Source of the DNA: Diplocarpon mali
Lineage: Eukaryota > Ascomycota > Leotiomycetes > Helotiales > Drepanopezizaceae
DNA length: 12,548 bases
NCBI GenBank assembly: GCA_024741835.1
Contig: JAENRP010000645.1
Coordinates: forward strand, 1 to 12,548
Direction: 5' to 3'
In this document: positions 7,301-12,548 of the stretch, piece after piece
Position numbering within the stretch: the stretch's first letter is position 1
Layout: each line of letters opens with the position of its first letter
The notes under the pieces: generated by a model
Databases searched by the model: none
Told to the model about the DNA's origin: nothing
What the model saw: the letters and a program-made list of their open reading frames with translations, nothing else
Made by a program: the position numbers and the translations under genes

Positions 7301-9319
7301 ATTCGTTGATACAGAACCAATATCACCTCGGAGTCCAAGAAGAGATGCTGTCATCATTCCAAGGGAAGACTCGATTGATGATGTATCGGCTGCTAGGGAT
7401 CTATCAGAAACGCTCCAAGATTCATCTATCGGTGGACTTCTTGGCCGGAATAAGAACACGGCCCCCGCTACACCCATCATTGCAGATGATACTCGTCAAT
7501 CCCCATGTGGTTCTTCAGCTGTCGAGACGCCTGAATTCCAGCGCCCATTCAAGGAAATTTCCGGAAACCCTCATGACCGTGCTGCAAATGAGGCTCCCGT
7601 TAAGACCATCGATGAAAGCTCACAAACCGCCTTGACAGCACGGCAGATCGACGAGATGCAACACAGCATGCGGCCAGACACCACTCTCGCCGATGATGCC
7701 TTCAAAGCATTATCCAATTCTTCACCACATGGAATTGCTATTGCACCTGCTCTCCGGATTCGCAAGTCGCAAGAGAGTATTGGCAGTGTAAGTAGAGCTA
7801 GACCGAAGATAGCTGAGCCAGACTCCGTCAACGATGTTCTTTCCCTTTTGAAGAGACCTGGGAGCGCCGGGAGCGGTCGTAACTCGATGTCTAGCGTTCA
7901 TCCGCCACTGCCAATCGACCACAAACAAGTCATCGCTGCCGCCGCTCAGCGTTCCGGCTCATCTTCTGGCGGTGTCGGTACCATGGGCCCGTCGTGCTTA
8001 CCAGACTCTACCCAACGTTCTGGCTCTTCATCCGGAGGTGTCCGTAGTATGGGCCCTCCGTCATTACCAGCCTCTGCTTACAAGAACCCCTCATTAAGAC
8101 CTAGAACACCGAGTTCTCAGCCACCGTTGAGCCCTGCTTCAATGAGGGCTGGCACAACCCCCAGACCCATTCACTCTTCCGCTGGCACTGCAGAGATCCA
8201 CTCGCCTATTCGGACCGGCAAGTCTAGAGCATCATCGGTCTCGTCATTCATCTCTGAGATCGATACACGTTTCAATATGAATTCTGGTATGCCACATGGT
8301 CTTGAACCTGGTACGGATCCTCGTATGATCAATGCTATCACGCAAACCATGATTGGGGAGTATTTATGGAAGTACACGAGAAAGGCTGGACGTGGTGCTA
8401 TGTCAGACAACCGACACAGACGCTACTTCTGGGTCCATCCATACACTAGAACACTCTACTGGAGCGACCGTGACCCATCCGGAGCAGGCCGAGCTGAGTT
8501 GAAGGCGAAGAGCGTTCCTATTGAAGCAGTCAGAGTGGTAACCGATGATAACCCCATGCCTCCTGGTCTGCATCGCAAGAGTTTGATCATTATGACTCCA
8601 GGCCGCTCTGTCAAGTTCACTGCGACAACTGGTCAACGTCACGAGACATGGTTCAACGCTCTGTCCTATCTGCTTCTTCGAACGGGAGAGCATGCTACGG
8701 AGGATACCGCCTCTGTTGCTAATGGTGCCTTGACTCGAGAAGATGTCGATGAGTTTAATCCTGGGCTTGGAACTCGTAGCGCGCGCCGAGGGCCCGCATC
8801 TCTCTCTTCCTACAATAGTCGCACAACTCGGAATGAGTCCCCTGCAAGGACTACCAAGATCTTAGCTCAGCCACATCTGGCTTTAACAGCGTCATCTCGC
8901 CCATCGATTGGCACGTTCTCTCGATGGAGCAATTACTGGAAGGCAGGAGAGGCAGGAAAATCAAACAGCTACTCAAGTCGTCGGAGCAGGCACAGTGTCA
9001 GTGATAACGGGGGGATCTACGAAGCTAGTGGAGTCCACGACAGCGCCGAAGATCTGAGAGAGCAGTATGAGAAGCAAGATAGAGAATCTGACAGACTGGA
9101 GAATGTCAGAGCATGTTGTGATGGTAATTTCCGAAGTTCTGTGTATCAGATATATTCACTAACATGGCCACAGGCAAACACGACGTCGCTCACCTTCACA
9201 ACCATCCAGTAAAGGGCCGCCACGCCTCAACAATCGGATCGGCCTCGGGATCTCGAGCCAGCCCTACAACACAAAATAGCAGAAAGAGTCGTAACAGCAC
9301 ACTACGGCACACCGACTAA
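4353..9319 (+). CDS. apsA: ApsA/Num1/Mcp5-type cortical anchor protein with C-terminal PH domain
   Basis: The gene has two exons, 4353-9123 and 9174-9319, and encodes 1638 residues. The family anchors dynein, and in yeast also mitochondria, at the cell cortex and so positions nuclei; A. nidulans apsA mutants give anucleate cells. Domains: a conserved N-terminal helix (about 40-110, with QQKDLAERLKDVEKQQ); coiled coil about 205-378; second coiled coil about 422-470; a long Ser/Pro-rich, probably disordered middle with short repeats (about 535-585, 799-858, 1199-1242); and a PH domain about 1333-1443 beginning MIGEYLWKY, with RRYFWVHPYTRTLYW and HETWFNALSYLL, expected to bind plasma-membrane phosphoinositide. 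The ATG at 4353 has A at -3 and an in-frame TGA at 4341-4343. Read unspliced, the frame ends at 9214 with an unrelated tail; splicing restores NVRACCDGKHDV, which I recall as conserved in orthologues. The length fits the family. A role in this organism is inferred. Confidence 0.95.
6747..6926 (+). repeat. Four 15-residue degenerate tandem repeats in ApsA
   Basis: Residues 799-858 read as four consecutive 15-residue units: TNITLTECEPRRLIS, DNHTSTEPEPGRVMS, DGHALTDPEPVPVTN and DSCTSTSPPVKVKMS. The pattern is D/T-N/G-x-T/A-x-T-E/D-x-E-P, then a basic or hydrophobic end closing in S or N. The DNA copies have diverged more than the protein pattern, so the repeats are old and probably kept by selection. 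The role is unknown; a linear binding array is one possibility. Confidence 0.7.
7947..8078 (+). repeat. Two 22-residue tandem repeats in ApsA (QRSGSSSGGV units)
   Basis: Residues 1199-1220 and 1221-1242 share QRSGSSSGGV, MGP and LP at the same spacing, 16 of 22 identical. The 66-bp units are adjacent in the DNA. They lie about 90 residues before the PH domain in a Ser/Gly/Pro linker. A recent tandem duplication is the simplest explanation. Confidence 0.8.
9124..9173 (+). other. Intron of apsA (50 nt)
   Basis: The donor is GTAATT at 9124 and the acceptor is CACAG ending at 9173, with the branch-site-like word CACTAAC about 10-16 nt before the acceptor. The intron interrupts a Gly codon after its first base (phase 1). 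Removing it continues the frame for 48 further codons to TAA at 9317-9319 and joins RACCDG to KHDV. Fifty nt is short but normal for filamentous ascomycetes. Confidence 0.9.
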
Positions 9320-9683
9320 AAGACCAACAATCTCACAATGTCCCGCAACGGACTTCCCTTCATGACTGTTATGCCTTTCTTTTTGGTTCCTAAAGCAAAA
9401 CATCACCGCCATCTAATGAGCGCGTGTATTACGGCCTTGATCATACGATCGCATCAGATTAGCAAATCTTCCATTTTCTGTGTAATGAGTGAGTTATTGG
9501 TGAGGGAAGGATGAAAGATCATACATGTCGTACATGACGCATAGCAATACATTTTCCCTTTTCTCTCTTGGTCCGAATGCGGAGAAATTGGAAAATTTTG
9601 GGAGGAGTTGAGCCGAGATTGGTTGTTGATGAGTGATAATGTCAAGATCTTGATTTGTGCATCGTGTCTTTCGGCAAATATAT

Positions 9684-9749
9684 CTGCCGGAAGACAAGTC
9701 AGTCTATCACTCTCTGTAGCTAGCTGTTTATGAAACCAAAATTATTTAC
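9684..9749 (-). other. Candidate minus-strand intron (66 nt)
   Basis: On the minus strand a donor GTAAAT at 9749 is followed by CTGAC (plus-strand positions 9698-9702) and an acceptor GGCAG ending at 9684. The branch-to-acceptor distance of about 12-16 nt is typical of fungi. Joining the flanking exons links an open frame on the right (down from 10002) to one on the left that stays open to about 9454. Neither side resembles a known protein and the right-hand frame has no convincing ATG, so this may belong to a non-coding transcript converging on apsA, or be chance. Confidence 0.25.
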
Positions 9750-10248
9750 CCGTACAGTTCATTCCTGGTTTGCAAGTCTGATCGCCTACATCCTCGTAGA
9801 CTGTGCCGTTTCGCATATAGCTAAAACGAGCGATCATAAGTCTTGTCTTGACCTCTCCTCTCCTATCCTTCTTACTTGGCTTCCTTTCATCCTCTGACAA
9901 TCTTACGAGTTGGATTGTCAGCTTTACAGAGCGAGCTCTAGAGCTTCGGAAGCAGCTTCGCCGCCGCCTGGGTCGTTTTTCAGTAGTAGCTAGCCCAGGC
10001 ACCTACCCAGCTCCCACCGAATCTGGATCACTCCTCCGCAGGAACGATACCCCACACCCTCCCCATTCTCTCGCTTCATCCCCATGATCTTCCTTGTACC
10101 TAATCTGTATCTGTGGTTGTGATGCAGCGGTGGCAGTGGACCGGAGAAGAGGACGGCAGGCGGGATCGGGTTGGTGGGTTTAGAACTCGAAAGGGAAGCT
10201 GAAGTCAGACGTGCATGTGATTGATGAGGTGGGCAGAGAACCTTGAGC

Positions 10249-10321
10249 CTGGTAGGTGAGCATGATAAATATGTTGCACGCTCACGAGATATATGAAGTT
10301 CTTGGAAGTAAGCGTACTCAC
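10249..10321 (-). other. Candidate minus-strand intron (73 nt)
   Basis: On the minus strand a donor GTGAGT at 10321 and acceptor CTACCAG ending at 10249 enclose 73 nt, with a GCTCAC branch-like word about 7-12 nt before the acceptor. It is on the same strand as the candidate at 9684-9749. The flanking exons carry no clear coding frame, so if it is real it would sit in a leader or a non-coding RNA. Confidence 0.2.
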
Positions 10322-10574
10322 GTTTGAAGCAAGTGGGAAAACATGTAAATATGTAGCAGACCTATAACGAGTTTCTCTGCGCGGCACGCCTGTACCCGTC
10401 GTGTTCCCTCTAGCCTCGACCAGCTTTCCTTTATTGTTCCCACTAAAGCCATCGCAGAACTGCTAAGCCTCACGAGCATGTCAGCCAAAGCTCAATGCCA
10501 AAGATCCGACGCGAGTAGGAAATTATCAAAGAGCCTCAGTTGAAAGATGAAAAGTCTGAATTTTTTTCAGCATC

Positions 10575-10588
10575 CGGTACAGGTACCG
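10575..10588. repeat. Short perfect palindrome CGGTAC-AG-GTACCG
   Basis: CGGTAC at 10575-10580 is the reverse complement of GTACCG at 10583-10588, with a 2-bp centre. Such CGG...CCG pairs are the usual target form of fungal Zn2Cys6 factors, although here the spacing between the triplets is 8 bp. Binding is inferred. Confidence 0.35.
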
Positions 10589-11340
10589 TCAGCATTAGCA
10601 TGGAATTGTTACATCATAAGCTCTGCCTCATTCCCCTCGTCGACAAGAAGAACCCTGGTACATACCATCATTACATCTGCCTCACAATGTGTATAGCAAT
10701 GCTGTGTGTTCTGCAGACGAGAAACTTGTCAGTGTCTGCGACTCGTATAGATTGTTGTGAAGCAAAGCAGAATGAAGACGGAGTCCCCAGCAGCAGTATC
10801 AGGTAATCGAACCAGTTTGCTCGTCATTGGCAGTCGGCATTTAATAGTATATTTTGGTCATCATTTGTTGACAGACTCCGCTCTCCCTCTCTCTGGTTTG
10901 CATTGTATTCCCAGAGGTCGGTATGTACTCACAGTCATCTGTCTCGAAGCATGTTAGTTATATGTCTTGCTGCAGCAGAGACAGGACGTAGGTTCGAGGG
11001 TAGGATAGAGATCAGAAAGTCCGTTTGGTTAAGACAGGTTAATCACCACGAAGAGTCTTGTCAGGCTCGTATGATAGGGGCGACACGAAAGTTCATCATC
11101 AAGGTGTTTTCGGGTCAAATGTTGAAGTTTTTTTCAAATGGAATAGGAACTTACAATTTTGTTTTCTCGGTCCAGGAAGATCCGGCCGTCAAGTGATGGG
11201 CAGGTAGCACTCGGAGACGTAGGCCCTCAAAGCTGGATAATGTGCAGAGTGGTTGGCGCGAGGGTGTAGTATGGTTTGGCAAGGAGGAATAAGACTGCGG
11301 CCTGCTGAAGACGCAAAAAAGTTCAATGAGTTATGGATGG

Positions 11341-11360
11341 GCGCTAGCGGACGCTAGCGC
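11341..11360. repeat. Perfect 9-bp inverted repeat (GCGCTAGCG-GA-CGCTAGCGC)
   Basis: The two 9-bp arms are exact reverse complements around a 2-bp centre. An odd extra property is that each arm is itself almost a palindrome. It lies 14 bp from a CACGTG E-box (11374-11379). A site for a dimeric regulator is plausible, as is a small cruciform; there is no evidence of transcription from the sequence. Confidence 0.6.
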
Positions 11361-11373
11361 TCAAAGCATAGAT

Positions 11374-11379
11374 CACGTG
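11374..11379. promoter_or_regulatory. E-box CACGTG (within TCACGTG)
   Basis: This is the core recognised by fungal bHLH proteins of the Cbf1/Pho4 type. It follows the 9-bp inverted repeat at 11341-11360 and lies about 690 bp upstream of the possible start codon at 12069. A single hexamer is weak evidence. Confidence 0.3.
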
Positions 11380-11577
11380 TCGCAGACTCCACATCCAAAC
11401 TGGGGAGCTCAGCTCAGTCCTCTAAGCAGCATTCTCCGCCGTCTCGCGTAAGGCTGGCTATCAGTGTCTGACAAGGCGATTGGGAAGACGTTTCAACCTC
11501 ACCTGAGACCTCTCGTTGACCTGCCCTTCAGCCTCAAGAACTCTACTATTCCGCAGTGGAGAGGAAAAGGGAGAGAG

Positions 11578-11610
11578 AGGGGGGGCGCCGCACCGGTAAC
11601 CTCCCCCCCT
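11578..11610. repeat. G7/C7 inverted repeat with STRE-like AGGGG words
   Basis: AGGGGGGG at 11578-11585 pairs with CCCCCCCT at 11603-11610 across a 17-nt GC-rich loop that includes GGCGCC and ACCGGT. Both arms contain the stress-response-element core AGGGG/CCCCT known from yeast Msn2/4 sites. It could form a hairpin or be a cluster of zinc-finger sites; function is inferred. Confidence 0.35.
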
Positions 11611-11953
11611 ATCCTATCAATCCGGCGGACACCTTCATCCCCTTCACCTCACCCGATCGCTCAAAGTAAGCTTCCAAGCCTCGTTCCAATCATCACACCA
11701 TCCACCTCCTTTTCCCCCGAACAAACCAGCGCCCAAAAGGGTTCATCCCGTCCATGACAGCGCCTCATCTCTCTCCTCAACCTCACATGCAAAAATCCAT
11801 CAGCCCGCTGTAACCCGCCCCCAAGAACAACCCTACAGACCCGTGCCCACACCCACCATCCACGAAGATATCAAACGGAATACCCCGCACTGTCTCGTTC
11901 CTCTCCACGACGTCGAGCCAGATCCTCTTTGCTTTCTGCTCTTTTTTCGTGAA

Positions 11954-11974
11954 TTTCTCTCTCTCTTCTCTCTC
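11954..11974 (+). promoter_or_regulatory. CT-rich tract, possible core-promoter pyrimidine run
   Basis: This pyrimidine-only run of tct and ctc lies about 95-115 bp upstream of the ATG at 12069. Filamentous fungal promoters often carry such CT tracts just before the transcription start. It is the main support for a plus-strand gene starting near 12069. Confidence 0.35.
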
Positions 11975-12068
11975 ATACTCACTCTGACGAGTACTCTACC
12001 CCAGCGCATCGGGAGGGGGATTACATCAAGAACCCTGAGGAAGAACCCCCAGAGCAAGGACGTACTCT

Positions 12069-12108
12069 ATGTCTGAGAAGCCCACAACCGTAAACGCCAT
12101 CGCAAAAG
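12069..12108 (+). CDS. Possible first exon of an unidentified plus-strand gene (partial)
   Basis: An ATG at 12069 opens MSEKPTTVNAIAK and meets a donor-like GTGCGT at 12109, a common way for short first exons to end in ascomycetes. An in-frame TGA at 12036-12038 bounds it upstream, and the CT-rich run at 11954-11974 would fit its promoter. Against it: the context at -3 is a pyrimidine, no acceptor in the window is convincing, and an acceptor at 12493 (gctagcacag) would make a 385-nt intron, long for a fungus. Read without splicing, the frame runs to 12401 but does not look like a protein. I do not recognise the product; the rest may lie beyond the window. Confidence 0.3.
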
Positions 12109-12548
12109 GTGCGTGCGGGGAATATGCAAGTATAGCGGTAATGGTACTGTACATACACTGCCCCCTCCCACCCGTTGTTCATGCAACCGAGAGGGGAGAG
12201 TCCCTGCTTACGATGTCTGCTCTTTGGAACGGGGAGAGTGCATCAGCAGCGCCAGAGAATAGGGGGTTCGCTGCCTGTGAAGATCACCGAGGCTCGACCC
12301 GTCTGGATCACTGTCGCATCGCCTCGAGTCGGCATAAGCATAGACGCGGCACGGTACAAGCACCCCAATCAGGCAGACATGGGACGACCAGCGCAGCATA
12401 GCACCCGAACGAAATCTTGGTAAAGATAGAAGATCTATAGAGAGCAGGCATCCTCTCTGCTCCCATCCCACAATCTGGAGTATGCTAGCACAGATATCGT
12501 AGAACGCCCAGTGTATGTTTGGAGGTGCCGAGCAAAATACCCGCTTCT
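12109..12548. other. Right edge; no supportable gene, possibly intron or leader
   Basis: Open frames on both strands here are short and unlike known proteins. If the exon at 12069-12108 is real, this stretch is mostly its first intron. From 12494 one frame stays open to the window end, but over only about 18 codons, which proves nothing. Confidence 0.35.

Larger units (their letters stand above)
9320..12068. other. Long stretch without a supportable coding gene
   Basis: After the apsA stop, the first part is its 3' UTR, with no clear polyadenylation hexamer. Beyond that I find only short open frames on both strands; several begin at GTG or TTG, none shows a known motif, and all end quickly. 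Features worth naming are candidate minus-strand introns (9684-9749 and 10249-10321), a palindrome at 10575-10588, a perfect 9-bp inverted repeat at 11341-11360 with an E-box beside it, and a G7/C7 hairpin at 11578-11610. It could be a long promoter and 5' leader of a gene to the right, a non-coding transcript, or both. Confidence 0.5.

Noticed and set aside
9742..10002. 86-codon minus-strand protein ending in TCKPGMNCTGK
   Set aside because: It has only a GTG start, an Arg/Lys/Ser-rich make-up and no family; I kept only the neighbouring splice signals as a candidate.
10540..10806. 88-codon plus-strand frame
   Set aside because: It starts at TTG, has no domain and lies in sequence without coding character.
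10921..10975. GTATGT...TGCAG plus-strand intron candidate (55 nt)
   Set aside because: The splice words look good, but the frame before the donor has no ATG after its last stop and there is no clear branch site, so no gene can be built.
11464..11757. 97-codon Pro/Ser-rich plus-strand frame
   Set aside because: It starts at GTG and its Pro/Ser content follows from CT- and CCC-rich DNA.
12069..12401. 110-codon unspliced reading from the ATG at 12069
   Set aside because: After the first 13 residues it loses protein-like character at a donor-like GTGCGT, so only the short first-exon reading is kept, at low confidence.
1..12548. tRNA, rRNA, CRISPR arrays, operon-like systems, secondary-metabolite genes
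   Set aside because: I looked for these on both strands and saw no supporting pattern; a tRNA scan would settle the tRNA question.

Overview
The window is nuclear DNA of a filamentous ascomycete (Pezizomycotina; I cannot fix the class). Three things point there: a long, nearly intronless ApsA/Num1-type gene with one 50-nt intron carrying a CACTAAC-like branch site; a Cwc24-type spliceosomal gene; and a sharp change from strongly AT-rich, TpA-rich repeat DNA to normal coding DNA, as in fungal genomes shaped by repeat-induced point mutation (RIP).

Layout. (1) 1-~2260: AT-rich, gene-free repeat DNA. Its backbone is a pair of direct repeats of about 314 bp (387-700 and 1892-2204, offset about 1505 bp) flanking about 1.2 kb with no credible protein. 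It reads like a degenerate or non-autonomous LTR element. Smaller repeats lie in or beside it: 62-65 bp imperfect tandem units (216-370), a ~55 bp direct repeat (784-969), a 19 bp direct repeat (1229-1294), a GC-richer island with repeated TAGCGTGCA and CACGTGAT words (1513-1617), and a fold-back inverted repeat (1631-1723). (2) 2480-3490, minus strand: cwc24, a CCCH plus RING zinc-finger splicing factor. (3) 3491-4352: shared divergent promoter with two CCAATCA boxes, one of them in an inverted CCAAT pair, and an ACGCGT word. (4) 4353-9319, plus strand: the ApsA/Num1/Mcp5 cortical anchor gene, with coiled coils, a long disordered repeat-bearing middle, a C-terminal PH domain and a short 3' intron (9124-9173) that sets the true C-terminus. 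(5) 9320-12068: about 2.7 kb with no convincing coding gene, some candidate minus-strand splice signals and several palindromes. (6) 12069-12548: possibly the first short exon of a plus-strand gene running off the window.

The two firm genes are unrelated in function (pre-mRNA splicing; cortical dynein anchoring and nuclear positioning) and share only a bidirectional promoter. I see no operon-like system, defence system, secondary-metabolite cluster, rRNA, tRNA or CRISPR array. The most unusual material is the coding-free LTR-like element and its neighbouring repeats, followed by the gene-free tract downstream of apsA.
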